Assembly (NCBI GenBank): GCA_963920705.1
Contig: OY987232.1
Location: 17,521,942 to 17,585,941 of the forward strand
Direction: 5' to 3'
Origin: Odiellus spinosus
Taxonomy: Eukaryota > Arthropoda > Arachnida > Opiliones > Phalangiidae
DNA: 64,000 bases
Part shown: piece after piece, positions 11,461 to 23,491 of the stretch
Position numbering within the stretch: position 1 is the first letter of the stretch
Layout of the letters: each line of letters starts with the position of its first letter
Program-made: the position numbers and the translations under genes
Notes under the pieces: model-generated
The model's database searches: none
What the model saw: the letters and a program-made list of their open reading frames with translations, nothing else
Told to the model about the DNA's origin: nothing

Positions 11461-12839
11461 GATTTCTTTTAGTAAATTGAAGCGTATAATGCATTTAAAT
11501 TTTAATTTGATATCATAATATTGTTAAACTGAATCTAATTAATAACTAAGCTGAAAAATCAATTAAAAATTCGAGATAGTTTAGAAGATATTTAAGAAAT
11601 TGTCCAAAAATTTAGTGAAATTTGACCGTTTAATACCAGCTTGAGTTGGCAACACGCGTTAAGCTGTTTTTTATATATCATTTAGTCCAAAAAGCAAAGG
11701 TATAACGGGCAGTATAGGCTAAGGCTTGCTGCAAACTTGGGGTGGATTGAAGAATCTAAATAAAGGTACGTTTACACGGGCATCCAAGATAGAAATGATA
11801 TAAGATTTAAAGCTGAGGCGGATTGATACAAAATGTTAAACCTCTTAAGAAAAATGATAGTGGTGAAAGCTCTCCTTGAACAAAAGTACAGTAGGTTTCC
11901 CGTGTTTAAAAAACAACAATTTTGAAGAAAAAATGGACATCTGATGTTGGAAAAAAAATAGGCTTCAGTTTTCTCCACTATAAAACCAAGAAACATTTCC
12001 GATTTTTTTCATAATCGAAATAAGCCGTGTACAGTGATCTTCGAGAAGAGACGAGGCCAGACCAGACGAAAGAGAGCTATAATGACTTAAGGGAGATAAT
12101 CAACCAGCATAGAATGTTATCACCATTTGAAGTCAACAGAGCAGCGACACGGCTTTCATTTATCACAAGAAAGAGACGGCCCGGTTACGAAGAATTGAAA
12201 CGTGCAAGCAGTTAGTGTTTTCGGACTTGACATATGAGATACCTACAGTCAGTAAAAGCTCGGCAGTTCTTCATACGGCCTCGTAATTGTAAACAGAAAA
12301 GGAGCTATTCTAACGGTATGGAAATTAGTCTACTTTCAGTCTTTTAAGATATTTTTTTTATCGTAGGAGTGGAAGCTAACGTCTTGTAACCGGTTTGGAG
12401 AATAACCTCTCATAAACCAGCTCAATCCTTGGATTCTTGCAATGACTGGGATCACTTGTATGATGAAAATATCAGTAATGGCCCTCTGTTAGCACGTCAA
12501 ATCAAGAATTTCGGACGAAAATTGTACCGGAAGTAATTATCAATCATCTACCGACAATGGGTTGTAAATGGAACATTCAGTCTACAATATTCCTTGGTTT
12601 GTCCAAGAGGAACTTGCTACCATATCTTCGTCGTTTTCATTCCTTGTCTTCCTTGCCATCCCAGACTAAATTCTTCGTCTTTATCAAATCAGTGGATTAT
12701 CAAAGATAATCACACAGTACAGCCTATACTCAAGTGTTAATTTATATTACTTGTATTAAATTTTTACTTATAAAATAAACATTTCATTTGGTGTGTCTAT
12801 TAAGATATCTATGCCCTGCCGCATATAATTATGGGTAAC
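11461..12839. other. No recognised gene
   Basis: Two modest open frames (11772-11996 minus and 12027-12215 plus) have no recognisable domain, no splice context and no neighbour logic. The plus frame is rich in charged residues (EETRPDQTKE). I do not call either as a gene. Confidence 0.4.
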
Positions 12840-14143
12840 CAGTGGCGGCGCCACACTCAGGCTAAGTAGGCTGTAGCCTACTTGAAAATATGACAGGGGC
12901 CCCATAATTGGATAAAAAGGGCCCCGAATTTCTTGAAAGTGCGCCCTAAACTAACAGATTGGCAAAAATGAGCATTTTAGTAAGTGTAAAAAGGAATTAA
13001 ATGAATCATTTTGGGAGTTTTTATACTTGATTTTTAAACCAGTTTTGATAAAGGTTATTTTTTATGTCCGTTACTCTTTAAACTGTTGCTAAACATAGCT
13101 AAGAAAAAAATATTTGTTAAAAAAAAAAAAAAAATTCAAAAATCTATTGTAAAGAATAGGGTTCGAAAGTCGCATGGTTACACTAATGACTGAAGATAGT
13201 TATGGGCTCGCCAGTGAAGACCAGAGAAGGGTAGCCACAGGGAATCCGTTTGCTATGAGAAAAGAAAATATTTTAAGTGCGCCAAATGTCGGAAGCATGA
13301 GAGGAGTTTTATTGCTTTGCCCTCGCTTTTGAACTTTCTTAGCGGCTCTCTTTCTTTCGTGATTCTGTTTCCAATTTAACTAAAAAACATAACTGAAAGG
13401 CACAATAAAACTAAGAATAGAACTATCTTCAAATAGCCATATATATAAGGTTAACAGGCCCCTAGAATCAGTGGTATAGCTTCTTTCAAACCCACTTCTT
13501 CCCTATTCCAGATGTCCAAAAGAGTGACAATTTCCATAATACATTAGACTTGAGCTATCACTTCGAATTCAGGGTCAGAACCCCAATGCTGAACATTTGC
13601 AGTTATCCCAAACAAGAGTAACGTTGAAGTAATTTTTTTTTTTCACAACTAAACCATTAACGGTAAAACTGAAATATTTCGCGCTTTCGTGTTCGTTTTT
13701 TTAAACGTGTTACGTGTGTGTCCTGTTCTTCAAAGAATCAACTCATTCTTAATTCAGAAAATGTACCGTAAAAAAAATCTGTCTGGTGCCCAAAAGCGTA
13801 AAAAAAGTAAAGATGAGCAATTAAAGTGTGAAAAGCAAAGAGGCTCAATAGAAATCTTCTTTAAAAGACCCAAAAATTGCTCGGACGAATCAGACCCTTT
13901 AAATACTAACGATGTCGATGAAAGGCTAGGAGAATTAAGAAACATTAGAAGTGATAGTTCAGTGCCATCAAATGATTTTTTGGAAATAATTTTTTTGTTA
14001 AACATTCCCAATAATTAATAAACTTAAGCTCAACATTATTTAGTTTAATTTTTCATCTCAAGGGGGAAGGAGGGGCACGTTTTTCGTGAAAGGGCCCCAA
14101 CTTGCTCTAGCCTACACGTTAAAAAATCCTGGCGCCGCCACTG
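12840..14143 (+). mobile_element. hAT-superfamily DNA transposon, internally deleted
   Basis: A 1304-bp element with inverted ends CAGTGGCGGCGCCA / TGGCGCCGCCACTG and a perfect 8-bp target duplication TGGGTAAC (12832-12839 and 14144-14151), both diagnostic of hAT elements. Subterminal GGGCCCC blocks are also inverted. It retains a transposase N-terminal remnant (13761-14018) but no BED finger, catalytic or dimerisation region, so it can only move in trans. Confidence 0.93.
13761..14018 (+). pseudogene. hAT transposase N-terminal remnant
   Basis: An 85-codon frame from the ATG at 13761 (an upstream ATG at 13689 gives 109 codons). It contains SGAQKRKKSKDEQ followed by KQRGSIEIFFKRP, a signature I recognise at the start of ZMYM/TTF-finger-like hAT transposases (GA-KRKKRKEE...KGSLLKFF). 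It stops at IPNN before any zinc finger or RNase-H-like catalytic domain, so it is a truncated relic. An independent function is unlikely but cannot be excluded. Confidence 0.65.
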
Positions 14144-14315
14144 TGGGTAACGCAGGGGTAACGCAGGACACACTTTTGCATTCTCTGAATCCTTGAGGTT
14201 AAGGGAAAATACTTATACTCCGTAACCTAGATGGGAAATAGAGAAGTGTGATTGAAATGCACGCTGTTTCTTCTACTCTTCCAATACTCCACATTTCTTT
14301 TCATCTTTTATTTTA

Positions 14316-14362
14316 GGTAAGGTTAGGTTAGGTTAGGTTAGGTTAGGTTAGGTTAGGTTATG
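14316..14362. repeat. Interstitial TTAGG telomere-type array
   Basis: About nine TTAGG units, the canonical arthropod telomere repeat, followed by a family H fragment (14410-14520). A shorter TTAGG run lies at 51832-51856. Confidence 0.9.
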
Positions 14363-14529
14363 TTACCTTAACGTCGGGGTCGGGGAGGTTATATTTTGGT
14401 TTCCCAACTTGTTTTTCATCTAAATCGAAAGGAACAATTCTAGCTTCGAGATCTCAAATTAGGGTTAAAATCGGCGAATGAATAACTCTTATGAATTTCT
14501 TATTATAATGAGTATGAATAAAAAAAATT

Positions 14530-15514
14530 GTTAGATTAATTTGCCGGCCCCTAAACGAGTTGCAGGTTTTGCATGTCAACTTTACCTTGTAATGCATTGT
14601 TTAGCGACGATAGAGGTCGCTTTACTGATTTGGTGATCAGCGTCATCTGTCGACATTATCTAAAATATATTGCTTAAAAGTAAATTTAACAAGCCTCTTT
14701 GTATTATTGAATATTTTAGCTATGTAATCTGTCTACAGATATGGTTATATTGAAAAGTACTGTGGCGCCATCTGAGAATAAGCATTCACCTCATTTTCGG
14801 CTTGGAAGATAATTTATAATTTCTATAGTCAGTTAAATTAGGTAATTATATGGAACTCGCGAACTCAGGTGTACAAAATTTTTGAACTCTTTGCACTATC
14901 AAAGCTGTACTCGGAGTTCGTAACAGTTCGAACTCAATGCGCTGTCAAAGCTGAACTCAGTGAACTCAGGTGTACAGCGAATTCAAGAGTGTCGGACCCC
15001 TCGGTTTAAACTAATTCCTTACCCAAAAAGATCTCACCAACTCTTGCTATCCAAGATCCAACGACTTACTATTGGCTTACAAGGCAAATGACGTCATATT
15101 ATACGTCACGCGTTCGCTATGATGGCAGAGGTATCCATTCCTCCACGATATTTGGCTACTTCAAAATTCTTAGATTATAATTAAATTTCATTTATCTTTT
15201 GAGTCATGTCCTAGATGGCATTGGCCCTTAATTAAACCTGGTATGGGCTATTTGCAAAGAGCAGTTATGCATATTTAATTTAGAATCAGAAACTCACTTA
15301 GCACAACAAAACTATCCATCCGAAAACCCTAAGAATTGCGTAGCTTAGCGTTTGTTTAAATGAAATGAAATTAGACATTCATTAGACAATAATTTCAATT
15401 TGAAAAAAAAAAAAGGCATAGCTTGTGTTTATTTTTGAAAATTAAACAAGGGCTTGAAAGACGGTATTACAGAGAAAAGTAGATTAAAATAAATTACAAA
15501 GAGATTAATGTTCT
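14530..15514. other. Intergenic stretch, local GAACTC repeats
   Basis: No gene recognised. Between about 14850 and 14990 the phrases AACTCAGGTGTACA and CTATCAAAGCTG/CTGTCAAAGCTG recur, a small degenerate repeat. The last ~200 bp before 15515 should hold the 3' end of the cuticle gene transcript. Confidence 0.4.
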
Positions 15515-17511
15515 TTAAATGTAACGAAGTCCGGAATGGATGGACTTGACTCCAACTTGTTGGGCGGCTAGAGGAACTGGGTTAACTCCGTAAGAAAATG
15601 GGGTAGCTGCGTAACTCAATGGGCCAGTAACGTAACCCATTGGACTTGGAGCGTAAGCGATTGGGCCATAACCGTATCCGTAGGCCGCTGGACCGTGGGC
15701 GATCTTGAGGGCCGGGCTAGAATAAGCCGAATAGGACAAAGAAGAGTGTGGGCTAGTGTAAGAACTGTAGCTCAAGGATTGGAGCGGATGAGCAACTTGT
15801 TGGACATGTTGAACAACTGGGGCGACTTCTTGAACTTGTTGTACGTGTTGTACAACTTGGGCAGGAGCTTGGGCGATGGCGTATTGAGCTGGGGCAGCGT
15901 GGATTGATTTGGTTACGACTGGAGAGGCAACTTCTTGAACGTGTTGTACAACTTGGGCGGGAGCTTGGGCGATGGCGTATTGAGGTGGGGCAGCGTGGAT
16001 TGACTTGGCTACGACTGGAGAGGCAACTTGTTGTACTTCTTGAACGTGTTGAACGTGTTGAACATGTTGTACAACTTGGGCGGGAGCGTAATGAGCCGGG
16101 GCAGCGTGGATTGACTTGGTGACGACTGGGGAGGAAACTTGTTGTACGTGTTGAACGTGTTGTACAACTTGGGCTGGAGCTTGGGCGATGGCGTATTGAG
16201 CAGGGGCAGCGTGAATAGACTTGGTGACAACTGGGGAGGCAACTTGTTGGACGTGTTCTACAACTTGGGCGGGAGCTTGAGCGATGGCGTATTGAGCTGG
16301 AGCAGAGTGAATTGACTTGGCAACAACTGGGGAAGCAACTTGTTGTACGTGTTGAACGTGTTGAACGTGCTGTACAACTTGAGTGGGAGCTTGAGCAACG
16401 GCAATTTGGGCTGGAGCAGCGTGAAGTGATTTAGTGACCAATGGAGCGGCAACTTCTTGAACGTGTTGAACTTGTTGCACTTGTTGAACGAGTGGTTGGG
16501 CTACGGCGACTTGTTGGACAAGTGGAGCGGATTGAGAGACGATTTGAGTAGCCGGAGCTGAGTGGGAAATAACTTGGGTGATTGGTCCAGAAACTTGGTG
16601 GGTAACGGCGTGTCCCAAGAGAGAGTTATAAGCCAATGAAGCGGCTGGGCTAGCGTAAGCTATTGAAGGGGCGGCGACATGTTGAGTCACGTGATGGGTG
16701 GTAATAGCGGCTGGAGCTTGAGCTACGGCGATTTGTTGGGCGACAACTGGAGCGGCTTCGACAGTCGAGACGACTGGAGCACTGGCCACGGGAGCCAAAA
16801 CAGCTGGGGCAGCGTGAATTGATTTAGTGACTACTTGGGCTGGAGCGGCGATAGCAACCACGTCTTTGTTGATGGTGGTTGATGCTGGATCTTCAGCGGT
16901 AGCTCCAACACCTGGTTCGTTGGACTTGATATCAGCTCTGAAACCAGCGGCATCGGCTACGTAGTTAACAATACGTTGTCGACCATCAGCGTCAATGAGT
17001 CCGTAACTTCCGACTTTGTTACCAAATGAATCTCCAACTTCTTTACGGAAGGTGCCACCGGCTGTTTGATAAAAATAATCCGTATTAATTTAGTCTTGAC
17101 CCACCATTTCTTAGCTCAATAATTAAAAATAAGTAATCAACTCACTGGAATGCCCTTCATCGTAAGCGAAGGCGTAATTACCGAGGTTCTATGTAATCAA
17201 AGATCAAAATTAGTTTAATCTTTATATTTTAAAAACGTCTTTTATAAAAATTTAATTTTAAATTATTTAAAAATGAAAAAAAAACTTACGTCTTGTGTAC
17301 GAGTTTGGGTACTAACTCCAGTATCAACTAAAGCAGTGGCTACTGGTTGTTCCACCTGGATAACACCAGCATGGGCAACAGCAACCAAAGCTAAAATAGC
17401 GGCGCAAACCTAATTAAAAATTCCAATATTAGTATCAGTAATAAAACATCTATAATTAATTAAATATTCATAATTTTTATGATCGAATAAAAATGCGTCT
17501 TTTACCTTCAT
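15515..17511 (-). CDS. Large cuticle protein with R&R domain and HVQQV/KSIHAAPA repeats
   Basis: Four exons: 17506-17511 (Met-Lys), 17290-17409, 17146-17188 and 15515-17061, joining in frame to about 571 residues. Exon 2 gives the signal peptide (VCAAILALVAVAHA) and a short mature start ending TRTQD. Exons 3-4 give NLGNYAFAYDEGHSTGGTFRK and the chitin-binding core VGSYGLIDADGRQRIVNYVA...GFRADIKSNEPG. The rest is a low-complexity tail: seven copies of VV(T/A)KS(I/L)H(A/S)AP separated by QVVQHVQHVQ-type Gln/Val/His stretches, then a Tyr/Gly/Pro-rich region and VKSIHSGLRYI. Such extracellular proteins bind chitin through the R&R fold, and the tail probably contributes to cross-linking and elasticity. 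A TATA box lies 77 bp upstream of the ATG. Confidence 0.9.
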
Positions 17512-17587
17512 TTTTAAATTCTTGTTAACTCGTTGATACACTAAGACACCGAATCGTGATATGACCGTAAAAGAAAGTTAAATTTCA

Positions 17588-17595
17588 CTTTTATA
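17588..17595 (-). promoter_or_regulatory. TATA box of the large cuticle gene
   Basis: Minus-strand TATAAAAG, 77 bp upstream of the ATG at 17511, a spacing shared with the other cuticle genes here. Confidence 0.7.
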
Positions 17596-17909
17596 CCTTT
17601 TCATATTTAAAAACTCCTTCGGGGCGTTGGCGTCTGGCCCTGCTTCGAAGTCACACCCCTCCTAGTACAGTTATAACGGTACAATCATGTCTATGACTAA
17701 CCCACCAATATCTTCGTATTCTCCAAATTTTGATGTCTTTCAAGGTTCGAAATAACTCGAAGGTAAAGCAATCAAAGTTGGGAGCAGCGTAAAGAATTTT
17801 GGGTTTTTTCTGACCCATTTTTTCTTAAATATTCCTCGTAGATAAGCTTAGTAAATATCATTTCAAGGGAGGAATACAATGATTGGATAATCATTCTGTT
17901 ATTTATTAA

Positions 17910-18345
17910 AGGGAGAATGCAACCTAATTACAAGTGATTTTTTTTATCGATTCCTTATTGTTTAAATAGGCCTAATCCACCGATAAAAAGTTTACAATAC
18001 AAATATTAAACTAGAAATAAATTTAAAACTTACCCTGAAAATAGGCTTAGCGGGATTCATGGAGATCCTGAATCGCGTCCGTGTAAGGTCTAGCGACCAA
18101 TGAGCGAAGGCCCGTCGTTCGCGCGAGATCTCCACGAGACTTACGTCGCGGGCGATTGGTCGCTAGACCTTACACGCGAGGAAATCAGGAGCTCCATGAA
18201 TCCCACTAAGCCTATTTTCAGGGTAAGTTTTAAATTTATTTCTAGTTTAATATTTGTTTGTAAATATTTTCAGTAGTGGATTAGGCCTATTTAAACAATA
18301 AGGAATCGATAAAAAAATCACTTGTTGTTAGGTTGCATTCTCCCT
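17910..18345. mobile_element. Family B fold-back element, complete copy
   Basis: A 436-bp near-palindrome with ends AGGGAGAATGCAACCTAA and complement, flanked by TTAA on both sides. The inner arms contain TGGTCGCTAGACCTTACACG and its complement. TTAA targets with purine-start, pyrimidine-end tips fit Kolobok-like more than piggyBac-like elements, but this is an inference. Each arm contains an outward-facing splice-donor consensus (CAGGGTAAGT). Confidence 0.88.
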
Positions 18346-18935
18346 TTAAAGTCGGACGTAGTAGTAGTAGTTCGATAGATCATATTAAATTAATTAAAGT
18401 TATATGAAATCTTAACAAATATCCTTAACAATTATCCTTTTTTCTTTCCCTTTAATCCAAAAAAATAACCACTCCCTGATAATATCATCGTAGGCAGATT
18501 CAATTTTGATCCTCACGTACGATCTAAGTCTCCTTGAAAGGTCTTTGAATGAATACATGACTCTAAAACAATATTTTATTATGAATATTGAATTTGGGAG
18601 TTTTAAAAAATTAATAAGATTAACCCTTTTAATTAAAATTTTATGATAAAACTAATAAATTAACACGTTTGAATTTGAAATAGGATTACCAAGAAACATT
18701 TTTTATCATGTCTAAACTGGTTTCCAGAGACTCCTGTAACCCTTTATTGAAAGACCAACCTTCAGCTAGGTTTAAAAACAATTATAATTTAAATATAACA
18801 AGCGAAACTAACTCCAAAGGGCGTTTTAAACTTCGATACAAACTGCGTATTTGAATTCAAATTCGTCATCTAGGTTTATCCCCAAAAACTATCGTACGCA
18901 ACCTTTGGCAACAAAGCGTAAAGATTTACTTTTAC
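18346..18935. other. Intergenic, no gene recognised
   Basis: AT-rich single-copy-looking sequence between the family B and family A elements. No exon or motif was supported. Confidence 0.4.
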
Positions 18936-19273
18936 CAGAAGCCGATGAAACCCTCCTTTGAAGTCTACTACTCTAATGTTCCATATAGCGCTCCTCTCTG
19001 TATGGGTAAAATTCCCAATTTTACGAGATCGGAGGGGTCATACTTCATACCCCCCTGTCTACGGAAAATTGGAAATTCTCTCTCTCCACAAACGACGACG
19101 TTTTTTTGACGAACTCCGAGGCTGCTAGAGATATTCGCTCGACGAACTCCCGCTCCGTAAATATCTACCGTTAGGAGGCGTACGAATCGCGATTTTTGAA
19201 ACTAACCCATACAGAGAGGGGTAGACAAGACCAGGGAGTAATAAACTTCAAAGGAGGGTTTCATCGGCTTCTG
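18936..19273. mobile_element. Family A MITE, copy 4
   Basis: Full-length copy. The flanks CTTTTAC and ATTTTAC agree at six of seven positions, a slightly decayed target duplication. Confidence 0.88.
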
Positions 19274-19649
19274 ATTTTACCAAGAATATAATTCTTTAAA
19301 GAGATTCAAACCAGTTTTAAAGAAAGCCTCGGGCGATGATTCTTGAGTTTCTTGGCTGCCTTTAATTTGGAATCATTATTATTAGATAGACCCGGGAAAA
19401 ACGATTAAAAATTTAGTGTTAAATCGTATGTGGGCTTGTGATCAATAATTTTAATTTTATTCGCTATAATTCACCTTGAAACTACGGAGAAAGTTGAATT
19501 TATTTCCTGGATTGTTACCCTGACATTTTTGAAAATAAATACTCTTATAATAATTGTTCCTTTGGTGTAGAGATGTATTGGATATTTAGTAAGGGTTTTA
19601 TTGTTATAACATTACTTTACAATCGCCCAGACAAAACCTATTGTACTAT

Positions 19650-20060
19650 TATTATAATTCAAAATTAGGAAAAACCCGTGAAAATTTTCAGAATGTTTTT
19701 GATTTTTTTATAGAATTTTCTAGAATTTTTAACAATTTTCTACATTTTTCTGGACTTTTCCAAAATTTTACAGACATTTCTAGAATTTTCAAGCCCTTTC
19801 CAGAACTTTCTAGAATTTTTTATATATTTTTCTGGACTTTTCCAGAATTTTCCTGACCTAGCTTTCTAGAACTTAAGCCCTTTCCTGATCTTTCCAGAAC
19901 TTTCTAGAATTTTTTATATTTTTCTGGACTTTTCCAGAATTTTCCAGAACTTTAGAGCCCTTTCCAGAATTTTCTAGACCTTTCTAGAACTTTTAAGCTC
20001 TTTCCAGAATTTTCTAGACCTCTCCAGACTTTTCTGGAGCCTTCTAGAACATTCTGGGAA
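19650..20060. repeat. Degenerate TTCnnGAA array (heat-shock-element-like)
   Basis: About 400 bp built from variants of TTTTCCAGAATTTTCTAGAA with CTGGAC/CTGACC interruptions. It contains many TTCnnGAA palindromes, including runs such as TTCCAGAACTTTCTAGAA, which is four perfectly phased heat-shock pentamers. The 71-codon frame across it is a repeat shadow. Regulatory function is not shown; low-complexity drift could produce the same pattern. Confidence 0.75.
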
Positions 20061-20559
20061 CGTTACGGACATTCTAAATTAAGTGTTTAATTTAATTGTG
20101 ACTAATAACTCTCTGTTAGAAATTGACCAAATACCCAAATATTCAATATTGTAGCCAGCAATTTCTACCATAAAATGTGTTTATTCGCAGTTATGAAACA
20201 ATATACATATAGTAAAGTCAAACCATAAAGCAGTAGCTTTTGTACATACAAATTTACAAATAGTTCAACTACTAATATTCCTGAGGCGAAGCAAATGACC
20301 TTTTAATCCCGTTTGGTTTTGTACTTTTGCGTGAAATCTCTAGATTAAAGGGACTATAATCTTAAGGCGGAGGCTCCATGACGTCACATCTTATATTTTC
20401 TTATCCCTTAGTTTGTGTGACGTCAATAATAATGAAAGATGTAGGTGCATGGCTACCATGTTAAGTGTGAACAGAGTTGAAGCGCATTGAGAATTGTAAT
20501 AACAACATTAAAATAGCGTTAGTTAGCTTCTATCGTGATTAATTGATTAGATTAAGTAA
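20061..20559. other. Intergenic, no gene recognised
   Basis: AT-rich sequence with one GC-richer patch near 20370-20440 (TGACGTCA-like motifs at about 20380 and 20420). It is the likely 3' flank of the next cuticle gene. Confidence 0.4.
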
Positions 20560-22292
20560 TTAAACACGGATTCCATAATTGCCAAAATGAGGTGCGTAAA
20601 GATTTGGGTGCGATGCGGCGTATCTTTGGGCGAAAAGTGGTGAAGGTGCTTTGATATAGCTAGCGTATACACCCGCAGGTGCCACAACCAAGTCCTTGTT
20701 TATTGTACTTGCCGCTGGGTCTTCGATACCAACTCCTGGTTCGTTACTCTTGAAGGGAAAAAACCAAATCATTTATAACTAATTGTAATTTTTTTACCGA
20801 TTCCTTATCGTTTAAATAGGCCTAATCCAAAGAATACAAATAAATATTAAAGTAGAAGCTTAACCGAAAAATAGGCTTAGCTGGATTTATGGAGATCCTA
20901 AATTTTTACCCATTGAAGTGTCAACGACCAATCGAATGTTATTAGAAATCTCATGGAGATCTCGTCTTAACGACGTAACCTTTGCTTATTGGTCGATGAC
21001 CCTTCAATGCCAAAGAAATTCAGAATCTCCATGAATCTAGCTAGGCCTATTTTCGTGGGTAAGTTTTAAATTTATTTCTAGTTTAATATTTGTTTGTAAA
21101 TTTGTTTACTAGTAGATTAGGCCTATTTAAACGATAAGGAATCGATAAAAAATCACTTATTGTTAGGTTGAATTCCCTCTTTAAATTTAAATTTTCTAAA
21201 TTATGATGTATATTAAATTTAAATAAGAAAAATTAGTTTAAACTTACCTTTATATCAACACGAAATCCATTGGAATCAGCAACGTAATTAACAATACGAA
21301 TACGGCCATCTGCATCGGTTAGACCATAACTTCCAACCTATTTGTAATTTAATTATTATCAAAAGTCTATAACTTTATTCTATAAAAGTAAACAGTGCCC
21401 CGTAGCTTAATACTATCAGCAAAGGTCCGGGTTAATTCCGTCCCTCTCACCCGACTCAAAATATCGAGGAAGAGTCCAAACCACTCGAGCAAGACAGGGG
21501 TGATGACTTTTTTGACTAGTACGTAAAACTAAACCTTTGCTGATAATATTAATTAATTAATATTAATTAATATTAATACCTTGTTTCCATATACATCCCC
21601 CACTTCTTTTCGAAAATTTCCTCCTATTTAAAATGATTTAAATATAATTATTTATGAATTAGAATAACGCGGTAGTGTTAAATTATTTTAATTTCAACAT
21701 ATTATCGTTTTTACCAGTAGCATGAGCGATATCATAACCAAATACATAGTTTCCAAAATGGTCTTGACTGCGATGACTTGTACTCACTCCAGTGTCGATA
21801 CTTGCTTGCCCGATTGGTGCAACAACTCCCCCATAAGTGTAGGCGATAAGTCCACTGAACGCAGCGAGAATGATAAGAACCTGTAACATTCAAACGGATT
21901 AATGGGATGATAAAAATACGACGTTTCTCGAAATCCGTAATATAGAACGAAATATAATAATTATATTTTGTTCATCTAAATCGAAAGGAACAATTCTAGC
22001 TTCGAGATCTCAATTTTGGGTTAAAATAGACGAAGAAACTCTTTGGTTTCAAATTGTTCGTTATCGGCGAATGAATAACTTTATAACTCGTATCAATTTC
22101 CCAATTTAACAATGAGTAGGAATCGCGTTAGTTTGCCGTTACATTCGGGTATCCGTTAATATCTCGAATAAGAAATGGATATTTTAATATCTGATTAACA
22201 TTCACGATGTTATTATTCAATTAACAAAAGTTATACGAATTTTACGTTAAGCCTTGGTATAGCCAAGGCTTAGCGTATCAACATACCTTCAT
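20560..22292 (-). CDS. Cuticle protein, R&R chitin-binding type
   Basis: Five exons: 22287-22292 (Met-Lys), 21715-21880, 21580-21623, 21248-21337 and 20560-20748, joining to 164 residues. The leader is VLIILAAFSGLIAYTYG; the R&R domain is spread over exons 2-5 (NYVFGYDIAHATGGNFRKEVGD, then VGSYGLTDADGRIRIVNYVADSNGFRVDIK, then SNEPGVG). A short tail ends YAPHFGNYGIRV. This secreted structural protein would bind chitin in the cuticle. All four introns have GT-AG ends, and three of them carry insertions: family H in intron 1, a family J piece in intron 3 and family B in intron 4. Exon structure in the R&R core is split more finely than in the neighbouring genes. Confidence 0.9.
20776..21181. mobile_element. 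Family B fold-back element, degenerate copy
   Basis: Inner arms and the AAATAGGCTTAGCTGGAT core match the complete copies, but both tips are eroded (right tip GGTTGAATTCCCTC). It lies in the last intron of the cuticle gene. Confidence 0.75.
21905..22250. mobile_element. Family H element, inverted copy in intron 1
   Basis: Reverse complement of the left three-fifths of the copy at 3592. It is followed by a small hairpin, AAGCCTTGGTATAGCCAAGGCTT (22252-22274). Confidence 0.7.
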
Positions 22293-22353
22293 TTTTACGA
22301 GCCTGTATCTGTTTAATACAATCTTTTAAATCACTTAAAACTAAAGTTAGTCT

Positions 22354-22362
22354 CTTTATATA
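22354..22362 (-). promoter_or_regulatory. TATA box of cuticle gene 20560-22292
   Basis: Minus-strand TATATAAAG, about 62 bp upstream of the ATG at 22292. Confidence 0.65.
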
Positions 22363-22819
22363 CCCCAATAACGGACCTGTCCGATTTAAGCATTGTTTAA
22401 TTCATAAAATTATATATTTTGGCCCACCCAGCCTCCCAACACCCAAAAAAATGGGCTGGGAAAAAACACTGTACATCAAACATGAGCGTCTATAATATAG
22501 AAATAATAAAGGGGCGTATAATGTCGTATAATAAAGTTCAGGGTTTATGAAAATAATGAACTTTTTCGTTAATATTTGTACCGTTAGATGAAAGTCGTGA
22601 ATTTTATATCTTGGTTTATGTCCAAGGTTGTTGGGGGAAATTTTAATTTTTTTTCTTAGATGATATATATGTATAATATATTTATATTAAGAGTTCAAGA
22701 TGAATTGAGACCTTTCAAGGTCGTTTTGAACGGTACTTGCCCGTAACAATCCCACTTACATTAAAGTGACCATGTTCCTGTCACAAATGGTGCTTTGCAC
22801 AATATTATAAAATTGTAAT

Positions 22820-23460
22820 ATCAAAAGTTTACCAGTTTATTCCATAATTTTAAGTAAACAACGCCAAGTAGCGTTGGCAAGAATCCATTCAGGTTCCATA
22901 AGAATATGTTAGCATAGCTTTAGCCTCTGGTACCATCCTCCCAAACTTTGTAACAAAAGTTCGTCCGCAATTTTTCCAACATTTGTACGCTTAGATCTTT
23001 TTTCGGTCGGCTCCATTTTTATTATCCAAAATATTATGTCAAGGTCGTTAGTGGCGCGGGTTAATAATATAATGTCAGGAGCGATTTACTTGAAAAATCG
23101 ATTCGAAGCGGACGAACTTTTGCTACAAAGTTTGGGAGGATGGTTATTGAATCGCGGCCCTCCCATATTCTTATGGAACCTGAATGGATTCTTGCTATCA
23201 GTAAAGGTCGCAGTCGCCGCGTAAATAATGAAATAGGAAGCCACACTCTGCTGAGAAATTCATTCCGGAGTTGGAAGGAGGGAAGACATATAGTCTAAAT
23301 TCCGTCCCTCCCGACTGAAAATATCTAGGAAGAGTTCAAATGCCTCGAGTTATACAGGGGTGGTGACTTTTTTGACTATTTTTAAGTGATGGACCTTTGC
23401 TGATAGTTTTAAGCTAGAATGCGTTGTTTACTTTTATGGAATAAATAATAGACTTTTGAA
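22820..23460. mobile_element. Family J element split by a family K insertion
   Basis: Left J sequence (to about 22877) and right J sequence (from about 23195 to 23460, including GGACCTTTGCTGATAG) are separated by a complete family K element. About 20 bp of the J left arm appear altered at the junction, so no clean target duplication can be read. Confidence 0.7.
22878..23194. mobile_element. Family K MITE, copy 1
   Basis: A 317-bp element with inverted ends CAAGAATCCATTCAGGTTCC (about 30 bp). Nearly identical to the copy at 53396. A 62-codon open frame inside is shared between copies and looks non-coding. Confidence 0.88.
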
Positions 23461-23491
23461 AATATGAATAACAGAAGATAATTGGTGGCAG

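Noticed and set aside
12027-12215. 62-codon plus-strand frame with a charged sequence
   Set aside because: No recognisable domain, splice support or paralogue in the window; too short to call a gene.
15695-16452. Plus- and minus-strand open frames inside the large cuticle exon
   Set aside because: They overlap the supported R&R cuticle coding frame and reflect its repetitive codons.
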